A stretch of 64,000 bases of DNA. Origin: Budorcas taxicolor (Eukaryota > Chordata > Mammalia > Artiodactyla > Bovidae). This document shows positions 26,260 to 38,239 of the stretch, in pieces. Below the pieces are notes generated by a model that saw nothing but the letters and a program-made list of their open reading frames with translations, was not told where the DNA came from and did no database searches. The number at the start of each line of letters is the position of its first letter. The first letter of the stretch is position 1. The position numbers were made by a program, and so were the translations under genes. The DNA lies in NCBI RefSeq assembly GCF_023091745.1, contig NC_068913.1:35532501-35596500 (forward strand), in the 5' to 3' direction.

Positions 26260-26384
26260 TCAGTCAATGACTTTATATCATACACTTAGCAAAACTGAAA
26301 TAACAGGGAATAAGATTCCAAGGCTGAGATAATTTATCAATTACCATTGAATTTACATATTAAAAGCTACTGGAATACTCAAGC

Positions 26385-26500
26385 ATTCATCAATTCATTC
26401 ACTTAACATTCCTGAGTGCCTCCTATGTGCCAAGTGCCAGTGACAATCCTCAAGTGCAATATAGTGTCTGCCTTCAAAGGAGCTGATTCTGTAACTGGGG
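26385..26500 (-). repeat. L2 3' tail relic, antisense
   Basis: Antisense L2 tail: 'aattcattcacttaacattcctgag', 'cctcctatgtgccaagtgccag', 'ctgccttcaaaggagctgattctg'. Confidence 0.5.
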
Positions 26501-26841
26501 AACTGGGGAACGGCGAACATGCAGTCATAGTCTATGCGGTATATAAATATTCATTTCTTGAAAAACTCCAAATAGGAATGGACAAAACTTTGGATCATAT
26601 CTGTATTGTTTATGGAATGCATAGAAATTAAATATTTTCATGGAAGTATATAATTAAAAAGGAAGATTTCTTTTTCTCCTTCAAAGTCAAGAAAAAATAT
26701 TTTCACCATAAATGGATGGTATTTTTCTTTTAAACAGTTTAGATGATTCAGATGGAAAAAAAACACTCATCCATAATCCTTCAACTGTAGTATTTTCATA
26801 TTTTGGAGGATAATGATTCTGACTACATATTTGCAAGCATC

Positions 26842-27266
26842 TATGGATGTGAGAGTTGGACTGTGAAGAAGGCTGAGCGCCAAAGAATTGATGCTTTTGA
26901 ACTGTGGTGTTGGAGAAGACTCTTGAGAGTCCCTTGGACTGCAAGGAGATCCAAGCAGTCCATTCTGAAGGAGATCAGCCCTGGGATTTCCTTGGAAGGA
27001 ATGATGCTAAAGCTGAAACTCCAATACTTTGGCGACCTCATGCGAAGAGCTGACTCATTGGAAAAGACTCCGATGCTAGGAGGGGTTGGGGGCAGGAGGA
27101 GAAGGGGACGACAGAGGATGAGATGGCTGGATGGCATCACTGACTTGATAGACGTGGGTCTGAGTGAACTCTGGGAGTGGGTGATGGACAGGGAGGCCTG
27201 CTGTGCTGCGATTCATGGGGTCGCAAAGAGTTGGACATGACTGAGCAACTGAACTGAACTGACTGA
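26842..27266 (+). mobile_element. BovB LINE 3' fragment (ART2A-like)
   Basis: Sense 5'-truncated BovB of about 425 bp. It covers the end of the RT-encoding frame (translated landmarks [64 protein letters not shown]) and the short TGAACTGAACTGAACT-type tail. The frame is open across 26803-27240, but this is only the carboxyl end of the LINE protein and not a host gene. Confidence 0.9.
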
Positions 27267-27274
27267 TTTACAAC

Positions 27275-27496
27275 ATGCATGCTAAGTCACTTTAGTCATG
27301 TCTGACTCTTTGTGACCTTACGGACTATAGCCCACCAGGCTCCTCTGTCCATGGGATTCTCCAGGCAAGAATACTGAAGTGGCATTGCCATGCCTTCCTC
27401 CAAGGGATCTTCCTGACCCAAGGACTGAACCCATGTCTCCTGTGGCTCCTGCATTGCAAGCAGACTCTTTACTGTTGAGCCACTGGGGAAGCCCCA
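27275..27496 (-). mobile_element. Bov-tA SINE
   Basis: Antisense full-length copy, from 'gctaagtcactttagtcatgtc' to the reversed head 'ttgagccactggggaagcccc'. A small extra block lies near the B box ('tcctgtggctcctgcattgc'). Confidence 0.88.
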
Positions 27497-27498
27497 TG

Positions 27499-27611
27499 TA
27501 TAACATATTCCTATCTATCTGTCTGTCTACACAGAATCTGAATATTCTGAAGGCACCTACAGTATGCAGAAGCTATGTAATTGCTTTAAAGTTTGTTCCT
27601 AACTGTACAGG
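27499..27611 (+). repeat. unclassified dispersed repeat, copy 1
   Basis: Matches 38240-38353 in direct orientation. Over the 70-bp core starting aatattctgaaggcacctac I count 65 identities. It ends at 'cctaactgtacagg'. A Bov-tA SINE lies directly to its left, as in the other copy but in the opposite orientation. Family not recognised. Confidence 0.7.
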
Positions 27612-27642
27612 ATTGGTACCCTCAACATTGTCTCTTATAGCT

Positions 27643-28065
27643 GGATGTGAGAGTTGGACTGTGAAGAAAGCTGAGCGCCGAAGAATTAATGCTTTTGAAC
27701 TGTGGTGTTGGAGAAGACTCTTGAGAGTCCCTTGGACTGCAAGGAGATCCGACCAGTCGATTCTGAAGGAGATCAGCCCTGGGATTTCTTTGGAGGGAAT
27801 GATGCTAAAGCTGAAGTTTCAGTACTTTGGCCACCTCATGCAAAGGGTTGATTCATTGGAAAATACTCTGATGCTGGGAGGGATTGGGGGCAGGAGGAGA
27901 AGGGGACGACAGAGGATGAGATGGCTGGATGGCACCACCGACTCGATGGACATGAGTTTGGGTGAACTCCGGGAGCTGGTGATGGACAGGGAGGCCTGGC
28001 GTGCTGCGATTCATGGGGTCGCAAAGAGTCGGACACGACTGGGAGACTGAACTGAACTGAACTGA
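27643..28065 (+). mobile_element. BovB LINE 3' fragment (ART2A-like)
   Basis: Second sense 3' fragment, starting at the same internal BovB position (GGATGTGAGAG) as the copy at 26842-27266. It is open through the RT carboxyl end to [20 protein letters not shown] and finishes in the (TGAAC)n-like tail. Confidence 0.9.
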
Positions 28066-28254
28066 AGAGCAGCAGCTGTCTAGGCGTGTCTGCTTCCGCT
28101 CTTCCAGCTGCTGCTCATCATGTCTCTTGCCAACATCTGCTGCCGTTTTTATGCCACCTTCTCTGGTTGACTCTGTGCCTACTATTTCACACTGCTGACT
28201 TTTACTCTTTCCTTAAATGTAGAGAATGTGGCTGATGTCTCTGTGATGTGTAGA

Positions 28255-28620
28255 CAAATTTAATTAGTTAGAGTAGGCTTGCCTGTGTGGATAAATAGAC
28301 CCAGATTATTTAAGGGTTCAAATACAATGGAAGTTTATGTCTCCCTCACGCAGCAGGCTAAGGTCTTGGTCCATGGGTATCTCTCCTACACACGCTGACT
28401 CAGGAACTCGGGTCCCTTCCATCTCGAAGCTGTACCAATTCCTAGGGCCTCCTTCCCATCAGCATCCACCCAGCGGAAGGAGAAAAAGAGTATGAAGCGG
28501 TTGCACCTGCCTCCTAAAAGTATAAGCCTGGAAGTGGCACGTGTTTCTGTTCACATTTATTGACTAGAAATTAGTTACAGGATCACACTCAACTTCAAGA
28601 ATGGCTGGGAAATGTGGCTC
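28255..28620. repeat. unclassified old interspersed repeat (tentative)
   Basis: Phrases such as 'ggaactcgggtcccttccatct', 'cctagggcctccttcccatca' and 'ggctgggaaatgtgg' recall a common old mammalian repeat. I cannot name the family. Confidence 0.3.
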
Positions 28621-28649
28621 CAACAGCTCTTGTGCATAAAGGCTCTGGG

Positions 28650-29400
28650 AGGATGCCCAAGGATAGTGGTTACCTATGGCAAGAGATGGGAAGTGGGCAG
28701 ATGCATGGCAAAGATGGGTGGGAAATTTTTACTGAATTCTTTTATATTTATGTTTTTGCATTTGGAAGCATATGATTATAATACCTATTCCAAAGACAAT
28801 AATAAAAAAGGAAAATATACATTAACAATCAAGGAACACCAGATAGTTGAGTAAACTTCCAACCTGAAAGAGAAAGACAAACAACCAGAAAAGGAAATTT
28901 GGCATCAATAGAGACAATGCAAGGAGCAAAGGATGAAAACTTTATAATAACAATGAGCTCAGAGAGATAAGGAAAGAGGCTGCATCTAGGAGACAGCTAC
29001 AGTCTATGCTTAAAAAGGAACATTCAGGGAGCAAGAATGAACTTTTGGAATTGCGAGCAGAAAATAGAAATTCAGTATAAGGATTAAAAGTTAAATTTGA
29101 GACAATTCTCAAAGTTTGACCAAAATGCTCAGAAGGAAAGTAGAAAAAAACCAAAGATTTGAGAAGAGTCTATGGAATTTCAGCATTCAATCAGATGGTT
29201 TAGAAAGAAAGAGAAAATAGAAGGAGGACAGTATCAAGAGAGTCAAATTATTGGACAAACTGACTTGGGAAAGGGTGACAAGAAACTATTGCTCTTTCTT
29301 ATGAGCTTTGTCAAAGTCATGTAAAAAATATGTACATGTATTATTTTTATAAAAATAAATTATTAAGTTAAACAGTATAATGAATAATGGGGCCAGGTCA
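28650..29400. repeat. possible old L1-derived sequence
   Basis: The A-rich text with 'gatagtggttacctatggcaagag' and 'ttttatatttatgtttttgcatt' looks like an old L1 3' UTR. The right part (28880-29320) is purine-rich, like L1 ORF1/UTR relics. Weak call. Confidence 0.3.
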
Positions 29401-29611
29401 GGCAGAACAGCTTGCAAAGTAAATAAATAAGGAAAATGATACTGCCGCAAATATTATCACAAGTGCTTGGTAAGTGGGTGGTAAACAGTCGTTTGGTGGA
29501 ATTTTTTCATATAAATTTTCCTCTTATTAAGTCTGTCTCATTAAATATGTAACAAACCCATAGTCAGCAGAAGTGCTCTGATCTGTAGTTTGGAATAAAG
29601 AGCTACCGTGT

Positions 29612-29858
29612 CTGTGTGTGTGTTAGTCCCTCAGTCATGTCCGACTCTTTGAGATCTGAGAGAGTCTTGCCTGGAGAACCCCATGGACTGTAGCCTGCCA
29701 GGCTCCTCTGTCCATGGGATTCTCCAGGCAAGAATACCGGAGTGGGTTGCCATTTCCTCCTCTAGGGGATCTTCCCAACCCTAAGATTGAACTCGGATCT
29801 CTTGAGTCACCTGCAATAGTAGGTGGATTCTTTACCACTGCACCCCTTGGGAAGCCCT
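29612..29858 (-). mobile_element. Bov-tA SINE
   Basis: Antisense copy from 'tgtgtgttagtccctcagtcatg' to 'ttaccactgcaccccttgggaagccc'. A 22-nt extra piece ('gatctgagagagtcttgcctgg') sits in the 3' part. Confidence 0.88.
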
Positions 29859-31639
29859 TGCTAGGTCTATACTAGAAGGAAAAAGAATGAAAGGGGAACC
29901 TAGAAGAAAAAGGTAAACTGTATCTGTCAAATATTCCACAAGGGAGAATCTTCCTGCACCTGAATGCTGATCCAAACACGACTGACTTGGATAGTGAGGA
30001 GGCGGGTAGGAAAACCTAGCTCTTTCTCAGGTGTTGCTGGAGTGACTTCAAGTGACAGAGCAGCGCGCAAGTATCGATCCTGTCACCTTCCTGATGCACT
30101 CGGAGTTGCTTCTGAGTCAAATGACTCACCTGGGAAATAGTTCAAGTCCAGAGATCCGGAAGTATGGTTCTCTGGAGATGAGCTGTACTGTTCTTTAGAG
30201 TGAGTTTCCTATTTCTCGAGTTGAATTTCCCCAAGGGAACTAAGCATCATTCAAAATGGAAAGATAAATCACCTCTGTTGTGGTAACAGCATGAGAAAAA
30301 CTAAAGGGTTTGCGGAAGAATTGGAAAGATAGTGGAGTTTTGCTTTTGTTTTTGTTTTTCCACAAAGACTAAGAATCTTTCTCCAAAATCTACTTCACTG
30401 AGCTAGTGTCTCAAAATAAGGTCTTCATGTTTCAGAGGAAACCTGATCTGGCCTCGAATCAGGCATACTAACTTCTCAGTTTAGCTCATTATCCAGTTAG
30501 TTCTGATCCCAGTTTCAAATGGACTTATTCGGGAAGTTTCATACCAAGGTGACCTGCCCTCCTAGGGTCCATTTCACAGAGACGAGGCAGGTCGATACCT
30601 TACAAATACCACAGGTCAATGGCAGGAGGAAATTAAATCAGTTCTTTATTTTTTCTTCTCAGACAGAAGTCCAATGAAGGTAAGACAGTAATGTGGCTCT
30701 TAAAAGGCTGTTAATAATGGGAATATAACTGCCACTGCCTGGGTTCACGTCCATAAATGCTAATAAAGATTGCAAGAGCTACCAGCAGCAACATGGCTCC
30801 AATTTTACAACCAGACCATCACTGAAATTTCCGTGAACTATTTTGATGGATTGGAATAAAGACCGAGGTGAGAAGACAGAAAATGGCTTTTCCCTTGAAA
30901 GACCTTATTAGGGGTCAAGAGGTGAAGAAATCAAAATCCTCTGGCTGGAGCCAACAGAATCCTTACAAACATCATGCAGCAGGAAGACAGGAAAGAAAAA
31001 AAATGAACTCTTGGCTACGTGTAATTAATTTATCTACTGATTAGGAACACAATTGCCGATGCATTCCCATGGTTATTTATCACCTGATAGTGGTTGCTGA
31101 GGCTCAGCACCATCTAGATGTCTGAAGTGCTGTCTCATACTGGAAAAATACTGGCTAAGTTCCTCAGGTGCAAGGGAAAGTGAGTGTTCCAGAAAAGCTA
31201 TTGAAAGAACATTGCATTTTTTCAGTGTTAAGACAGTATAAAGACCTTTCCAGTTCTCCTGAGAAGTTAGCGCAGCTAACACAGCTGAGGTCTCATTACA
31301 CATTTTCCTGTTTCCCTATCTAGAATCTACATCTTACGGCTGAAATTTTCAGCACTGGTGGAGGCTCAGAAAGGAACAATGTTTTCCTAGACTAAGAATG
31401 AAGAGTGTGGAGGCAAGGCACAGAGAAAATAGCAGTGAGTGGAAATTAGTGAGCCCCAATTCAGGGGAAAGGCTCAGGGTCTGCTTTTGCTTGTTTTTTT
31501 TTTTTGGTTTTAGCTGGAAGGTTCACGGTGGCCCCTGAATCTTGGTTAGGGACCATTTTTAACCCGAGCTAATATAACTACCACATCTTTTTCTACCCTC
31601 TCTTCCCCAAGTCCTGATCTCCATTACACAATCTGTTGC

Positions 31640-32115
31640 TTTTCTCACATGCCCTATGATGAAATTTTTAAGAACTTTTAATTGAAATACGTATACAGAA
31701 AAGGGGTAAAAATAAGGATTACCACAAAGTGAATACTCTTATGTAATGTTATGGATGTTAGGAAATGGAACATTCCCAGTACTCTTGTTCCTATCCCTGT
31801 CCACCCTTGCTTCTTCCCAAAGGTACCATGATCATCTTTAAGTACCATGAACAATGATTACCTGATATTATGTGTGATATGAATATAGTAATAAAGTATG
31901 GGTTATGTTAATTCTAATCTCTTTTGCTCAAAATTAAGTTTGGTGAGATTCATTCAAGTAACATTAAGAAGCTATAGTTGGTTTACTTTTATTGATGCCT
32001 CATATTTTATTATATGGCTGTGCCACAATTTACTTAGCCAGGCTGCTGTTGACGGTCATGCCTTTTCCCCCTTCTTTTTAAAGTCTTCAGCTTATATGAA
32101 TCGTGCTGCATCTTT
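31640..32115. repeat. possible old L1 3' end
   Basis: Phrases such as 'aacttttaattgaaatacgta' at the left and 'ttatatggctgtgccacaatttacttagc' with 'atgaatcgtgctgc' at the right recall old mammalian L1 3' sequence. Diverged. Confidence 0.35.
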
Positions 32116-32465
32116 AGCTGGTTTATCCCGGCAGTAAACCTTAAGACTAGATTTGGGTTCAAATAGTTGATTTGAGAGTTGATAGGGAAATGGAGAAATA
32201 AGACATACACAGGAATGAATCCAAAACAAGACTGTGTGCATGAGAGCCATGGGTCGCATTCTCCCTGGGGTCTTTACAGAATGGGTGTTGGGACAGAATA
32301 CCAAAGCTACTCACTAGCTGGGATGGGACAGCTCTTGTTTGTCATTGGTTAATGGCTGGCGCAGGCCCCTTCAGCTGCTCTGGATACAGACAGAGCATGG
32401 CTCTGTGGCCAGAGAAAGCTCCCTGGCAGAGGGTCACAGATGCATCTATTAGGAAGCCCTTGACG

Positions 32466-33045
32466 GCAGATGGTGACTGCAGCCATGAAATTAAAAGACG
32501 CTTACTCCTTGGAAGAAAAGTTATGACCACGCTAGATAGCATATTGAAAAGCAGAGACATTACTTTGCCAACAAAGGTCCATCTAGTCAAGGCTATGGTT
32601 TTTCCTGTGGTCATGTTTGGATGTGAGAGTTGGACTGTGAAGAAAGCTGAGCACTGAAGAATTGATGCATTTGAACTGTGGTGTTGGAGAAGACTCTTGA
32701 GAGTCCCTTGGACTGCAAGGAGATCCAACCAGTCCATTCTGAAGGAGATCAGCCCTGGGATTTCTTTGGAAGGAATGATGCTGAAGCTGAAACTCCAGTA
32801 CTTTGGCCACCTCATGCGAAGAGTTGACTCATTGGAAAAGACTCTGATGCTGGGAGGGATTGGGAGAAGGAGGAAAGGGGGATGACAGAGGATGAGATGG
32901 CTGAATGGCATCACAGAACCGATGGATGTGAGTTTGAGTGAGATCCAGGAGTTGGTGATGGACAGGGAAGCCTGGCGTGCTGCAATTCATGGGGTTGCAA
33001 AGAGTCGGACACGACTGAGCGACTGAACTGAACTGAACTGACTGA
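32466..33045 (+). mobile_element. BovB LINE 3' fragment, 580 bp
   Basis: Sense 5'-truncated copy starting at 'gcagatggtgactgcagcc'. It shows [54 protein letters not shown] and the tail AACTGAACTGAACTGACT. A stop interrupts the frame at GCACTGAAG (about 32650), where other copies read an Arg codon. Confidence 0.9.
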
Positions 33046-33608
33046 CATGTATGAGAACAGTGAGCGCTAAGGGAATTTGGGGGAGACACCGAGAGCATCT
33101 CCTGCGTGATGCTGTGAACTTTCCAATACATGTGTGCACTTCTGATGTATGTACGTGTGTACAGTGTACATATGTACATGTTGACAGTAGTAAAACTACT
33201 ATGTATGTGAGTTCTGGTTGCTCTACTTCCTGAATGTTGCTGCTTTTGAATTTTAGCAGTTCTGATGGAAATGGAGTGACATCTCAAATGTTGTGCCATC
33301 AGGCTACCAGTTCTTCCTCTGTGTTGGTACAGTGTCCTGTACATTTAACATTAAGAAAATCGAGTACATCTTGGAAATGTTTCCACTGTGTGTCCATCTC
33401 TTCACTAGGTCATTAGCCTCTCATTCATCTTTGCTCTCTCATCATCCAAGGCAATGCTTGGCATGCCGTATGCATTCACTGATTGTTTCCTAAACTGATG
33501 ATTAGACTTAGTAGGTTGAATATCATCATTCTAGGAACTTCAAACACATACCAGAGACTGATTAAACATCAGTCTTAGGAAATGGGCCTGCACTTGTATT
33601 TTGATAGT

Positions 33609-33712
33609 TTCAGTTCAGTTCAGTCTCTCAGTCGTGTCCGACTCTTTGCGACTCCATGAATCGCAGCACTCCAGGCCTCCCTGTCCATCGCCAACTCCCA
33701 GAGTCTACCAGT
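33609..33712 (-). mobile_element. BovB 3' terminal fragment, about 100 bp
   Basis: Antisense: 'cagttcagttcagtctctcagtc', 'tgcgactccatgaatcgcagc', 'caggcctccctgtccatcgcc'. It corresponds to the last ~100 bp of BovB. Confidence 0.85.
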
Positions 33713-33747
33713 TTACTGTATTATTACACAGCCATGGTTAACAGCCA

Positions 33748-33970
33748 GTGGTTCTCAGCCAGGAGTGATATTTCCTCCCAGAAAATATTTGACAATGTCT
33801 GGAGATATTTTGGTTGTTATGACTCAGGCTGGAGGCTACTACTGGCATCTAGTGGAGAGAGGCCTGGGGTGCTACTAACCAGTCCATAAGGCACTGATCA
33901 CAAACTCACAACAAATAATTTCCCAGCCCTAACTTTCATCAGTGCCAAGACTGAGATATCCTGGTCTAAG
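33748..33970 (+). repeat. hAT-type DNA transposon relic (MER20-like)
   Basis: The phrases 'ccagtggttctcagcc', 'caatgtctggagatattttgg', 'ctactggcatctagtggag' and 'aagactgagatatcctgg' are in the order of a common non-autonomous hAT element. Its ends are near-complementary. Confidence 0.55.
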
Positions 33971-35477
33971 GTAATACCTGTTTAGAGTTTTAGAAATAGT
34001 TTAATAATCTTAAACCTCTTCAAAAATTGAAAACATCCATTCCAGAGGAATTCTTTATTGGTGTTGTAAAATGGGTGTTATAATTATCTAGTCCTTTTCC
34101 TTCCTCCAGTCATTTCCAGCTTACAAAGTCCTTTCAGTGTTCTCCTTCAAAGTCCTTGCCTTTTCACATTCGTCAACAGCTTTCCTGCCCTCAGTCCCCT
34201 TTCCGCATCCTCTCACCTCTACCGCAGACCCCATTTCATACAGATCTCTGTGATTTTCCTTTTATCCATTTTGGAAAAATCAGTCAGCCCAGCTGGGTGT
34301 CTCCTGGCTGTCAATCACCTTGTAGGAGAGCAGCAGTCTCTTGTGTGTCACAGGGGTGGGTGTCAGGGACCCTTTTAGAGCAGATCACAGCGAGAAGAGC
34401 TGTCGGGGGGAACAAGCAGTGGGGGCTCTGTGGGAATTTTCTTCATTTTTAATGTGACATCTCCGGCACAAATCTAAGCACCCAAGAACACTGTGACTTT
34501 GCAACACTCACCAGAGGTGTTCAATTTTATGAAAAAAAAATTGTGAATTCTGAGGATAAATTTAATCTGTCCTCATGCTTTTAAAGGTGACTACCTCACA
34601 TGAATTAAATAATTTAATCACATAGATTAAAAAGAATGCTTCCCCAAAACAAAGTTGGATACAAACACATGTCCATCACTTTGTTAGGAAAGAAAAAAAA
34701 GAAGGCATCTGTTTTCCATTGTCCTGCCCTTCAGTCACTTGGCCTTCTGGGCTCCAATTCTAAATGCTGCACGAGAGTGAAATGTGAAGTTGAAAACTGA
34801 GAAAATCCCTTTCAGAGAGGTGATAGTAAGTCAGCAGTGAAAACTGGTAAAAAAAAGAAAACTTATTTAAAATATAGTAGCAAAGCTAGTATTCTGAACA
34901 TAATCATGGTTGCAAGAATACTTGATAAAATGAGTTTCCCTTTTTAAGCAAACAGTATACCATTTCATATGAAAAGCCAAACAGCAGAAATCTTATTCAG
35001 CATTCATGGATGAACATCCACAGATAGGCAGGGCGGCTTAGCATGCGGTAACTGCGGTTTCTATGAGGGAAGCAAATTAATTTCTAGTCTCCTGCCTTAT
35101 GCATGCCCGGACATGCGTTTGACACTCTGTATGGTGTGGTGCAAAGAGAATACAGGGGAAATAAATTGCTTCTCCTCCCAGTATGTGGGTCTGCTGTTAC
35201 ATTGTCATGTTTTTCCTAAATGACTGTAGCGTAGCAGGTCTTCACTGAGAGGGACTGCATCAATGAACTCCTGTACGTTAAGTGACCTTGTCAGAGCATC
35301 AGGCACTTTAACACTCTGTTAAAAATTCCAAACCTGCATCTTCCCAAAAGGATTTCTGTTCTGCTGGAAATAATTAAGGTGACAAAATTGAAAGTAATTG
35401 CTTTACATTTTCACCCCAATTTGTGCACAAAATCTATTTTGAATTATTCTAAAAATAAGAGTGCAAAGGGTATCATA

Positions 35478-35627
35478 AATCTATTTATTTTGTTCCTTCT
35501 TAGAAAATATTCCTAGAAATTAATCAACCTCAGGAATCGTTTGAATCAGATGAATCTATTTATTTTGTTCCTTCTTAGAAAATATTCCTAGAAATTAATC
35601 AACCTCAGGAATCGTTTTGAATCAGAG
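35478..35627 (+). repeat. 75-bp tandem duplication, two units
   Basis: The unit beginning aatctatttattttgttcc occurs at 35478-35552 and again at 35553-35627. The copies are almost identical; the clearest change is one extra T in copy 2 (gttttga against gtttga). No family recognised. Confidence 0.9.
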
Positions 35628-35732
35628 TCTTCCGCTCTTCCTCCAATTGTGTTAAATTAACTTACTGATAGAACTCTATCATATCCCTTATATAATTATA
35701 TAATATGTTAGTACGTAATTTTCAATTATATA

Positions 35733-35950
35733 GGGCTTCCCAGGTGGCGCAGAGGTAAAGAATCTGCCTGCCAATGCAAGAGATGCAAGAGATGTGGGTT
35801 CAATCCCCGGATCAGGAAGATCCCCCAGAGAAGGAAATGGCAACCCACTCCAGTATTCTTGCCTGGAAAATTCCATGGACAGAGGAATCTGGTGGCCTAC
35901 AGTCCATGGGGTCACAAAGAGCTGGACATGACTGAGCACACACGTACATG
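35733..35950 (+). mobile_element. Bov-tA SINE, with target duplication
   Basis: Sense copy from 'gggcttcccaggtggcgcag' to 'gacatgactgagcacacac'. It is flanked by the 11-bp repeat tcaattatata at 35722-35732 and 35951-35961. A small (atgcaagag) duplication lies before the B box. Confidence 0.93.
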
Positions 35951-36006
35951 TCAATTATATAATTAGACAATATATACTGACATAGTACCTATAATGTATA
36001 TAACAT

Positions 36007-36028
<22 letters not shown>
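36007..36028. repeat. (TA)n microsatellite, 22 bp
   Basis: Eleven TA units, then cacatata. It lies between two Bov-tA SINEs that both inserted in AT-rich sequence. Confidence 0.95.
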
Positions 36029-36037
<9 letters not shown>

Positions 36038-36048
36038 TTATACTTATA

Positions 36049-36261
36049 CTTCCCTGGTGGCTCAGATGGTAAAGCGTCTGTCTACAATGCGGGAGACCCG
36101 GGTTCAATCCCTGGATTGGGAAGATCCCCTGGAGAAGGAAATGGCAATCCACTCCAGTACTATTGCCTGGAAAATCCCATGGACAGAGGAGCCTGGTAGG
36201 CTACAGTCCATGGGGTCGCAGAGTCGGACATGACTGAGCGACTTCAATCACTCACTCACTC
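36049..36261 (+). mobile_element. Bov-tA SINE, with target duplication
   Basis: Sense copy from 'cttccctggtggctcagatgg' to 'actgagcgacttcaatcactc'. The 9-bp repeat atacttata flanks it at 36040-36048 and 36262-36270. Confidence 0.9.
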
Positions 36262-36332
36262 ATACTTATAATCATTCTACTTAAGAGATGTTAGGATTCT
36301 ATCACCAAGTTAATTTTATCTATTATAAAGTC

Positions 36333-36350
36333 ATATATATATATATATAT
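36333..36350. repeat. (AT)n microsatellite, 18 bp
   Basis: Nine AT units after 'aagtc', before 'cattttcttg'. Confidence 0.95.
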
Positions 36351-37594
36351 CATTTTCTTGCATAAATTCCCTCATTTCCCAGATGGTGCTTTTGCTGCAA
36401 AACCAGAGGACTGGGCATTGTTAACATCAGGACTTTACCCAAAGTCATCCTTGAAATCAGTGAGAACGTGATCATATTTGCTGATAGCATCTGAGCAGAT
36501 GTGTAACAATGAAGGTGGCACAAATTGTTCTTGGGATTCATTTACTTCCTTTTTATCTTCTTTTTTTCTCAGCATGCTTTCTTGTTCCCAATACCCCAGC
36601 TTTCCACATAGCCCTAGGCAAAAGTAATTCCCATCAAAGTACTAAATTCTGTTTAGGTTACTCCTTTCAGGGCTGTTCATAGTGAAAGAGATCATACTTA
36701 GAGGACAGTGTGAAAGATCATCAGGGATACATTATTGATGATGGAATGCGATATCTCAGTAGAGAAAGAATTTGGCGCAAAGAAGGTTTGTCCAGCTTTC
36801 CTAAAATAATGCCTTTCATGTTTTGGCCTCTGGCCTAAGAAAGAGGGATTTCTGCTCCTTAACTTTACCTCTTTTTCCATCTTATCTTTCTCCTTCACAG
36901 AAGAGAATCTGTGGATGTGATTGGCAGAGTCTGATGTTCATGGATCGTTTTTCCTGTTAGAATCACAGTGATTAAGAAAGACAGGCAGGTACTCTTCTAC
37001 CTCCCATGGCCAACTGATGGAGGCACCAACCTCTCAGGGCTGACCTGGACCATCTTCATGCCCATGTTTGCACCTCTAGTCTGCAGAGTATGCAGACATG
37101 CTGACATTTGTCTAGTAGCTCTGATCCTCCTCCAGGCTCTCTGTTCTTCCTGCCTGGAAGATGGGGGGAATAAAGTCCTGATAGTCACTCCTCATGTAAA
37201 CAGACGTTTGGATTTGTAGGTTTAGAATCTGCTCTAAAGATTCAGCTCTTTAGAGGGAGGAAACCAAAGCTTTTTTCCCGCTTCTGGCTTTTGCCTTATA
37301 TCCTACCTGTAATATCATAGTGGTATTGTAGGGCGAGGATGGTGGGGAAGAGACCAAGCCCTTGCCTTTTTTTTTAAACAAACATTGAAATTTGTTTCCT
37401 CTTAGCTATTGATCCTTATGTACTAAAACCCAGGAGGAGAAAATAGGGATTTGGCACTGTTAACGACCTACTTCAAGGAACAGTAAAAAGAGGAATGAGT
37501 CTCAGTTGTTCGAAAAATGGTTTAATGGCAGCATTCAAATGTCTAATGTTTGTTTTCTTTCAAATTGTAGTTATAGGGCACATGTACTTGTATT

Positions 37595-37710
37595 GGAGAA
37601 GGAAATGGCAACCCACTCCAGTGTTCTTGCCTGGAGAATCCCAGGGACGGCGGAGCCTGATGGGCTGCCGTCTATGGGGCCACACAGACTGAGGCGACTT
37701 AGCAGCAGCA
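37595..37710 (+). mobile_element. Bov-A monomer SINE, with target duplication
   Basis: Sense copy from 'ggagaaggaaatggcaaccc' to '(gac)ttagcagcagca'. It is the right half of Bov-A2, without the tRNA-like head. The 11-bp repeat gtacttgtatt flanks it at 37584-37594 and 37711-37721. Confidence 0.92.
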
Positions 37711-38029
37711 GTACTTGTATTAGAAGTAAAAGCACAGGGAGGAATTATAGAAAAAGCTGAGAGGATGAGAGGGGAGCAGTGAATACTGGCTGATCCAACT
37801 TTTTCCTGAAAGTGAATAGTGAGGACTGCTCTTACCCTAACTTTGGTTCTCATTACAATATGTATATATGAACAGCACCTCATGTGATATCTGGCACACA
37901 GGGAGTGCTAGCAATCCCAAACTCTTTTATTACAATGGATTATTATAATAGCCTCCTAGGTAACTTTCTGTATCCGGTCTCTCTCCTCTCCCCGCCCCCT
38001 TTTATTTTACTGGTTCACACTCCTATTAT

Positions 38030-38238
38030 AGCCTGGTGGTTCAGTGGTAAAGAGTCTGCCTGCCATTGTAGGAGACGCGGGTTCAGCCCTCGGGTCTGGA
38101 AGATCCCCTGGAGAAGGGAATGGCTACCCATTCCAGGATTCTTGCTTGGGAAATCTCATGGACAAAGCAGCCTGGCAGGCTACAGTCCATGGGGTCGCAA
38201 AAGAGTTGGACACGACTTACTGACTCAACAACAACAAC
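38030..38238 (+). mobile_element. Bov-tA SINE
   Basis: Sense copy from 'agcctggtggttcagtggtaaag' to 'ggacacgacttactgactc', followed by an (aac)n tail. The target duplication is unclear; at most the short 'tatagc' motif appears on both sides. Confidence 0.9.
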
Positions 38239-38239
38239 A

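Noticed and set aside
32342..32914. 190-codon minus-strand open frame
   Set aside because: Antisense of the BovB fragment at 32466-33045, sharing peptide text with the other antisense BovB frames.
35478..35627. Spaced direct repeats as a CRISPR-like array
   Set aside because: There are only two adjacent units without spacers, in a vertebrate intron.
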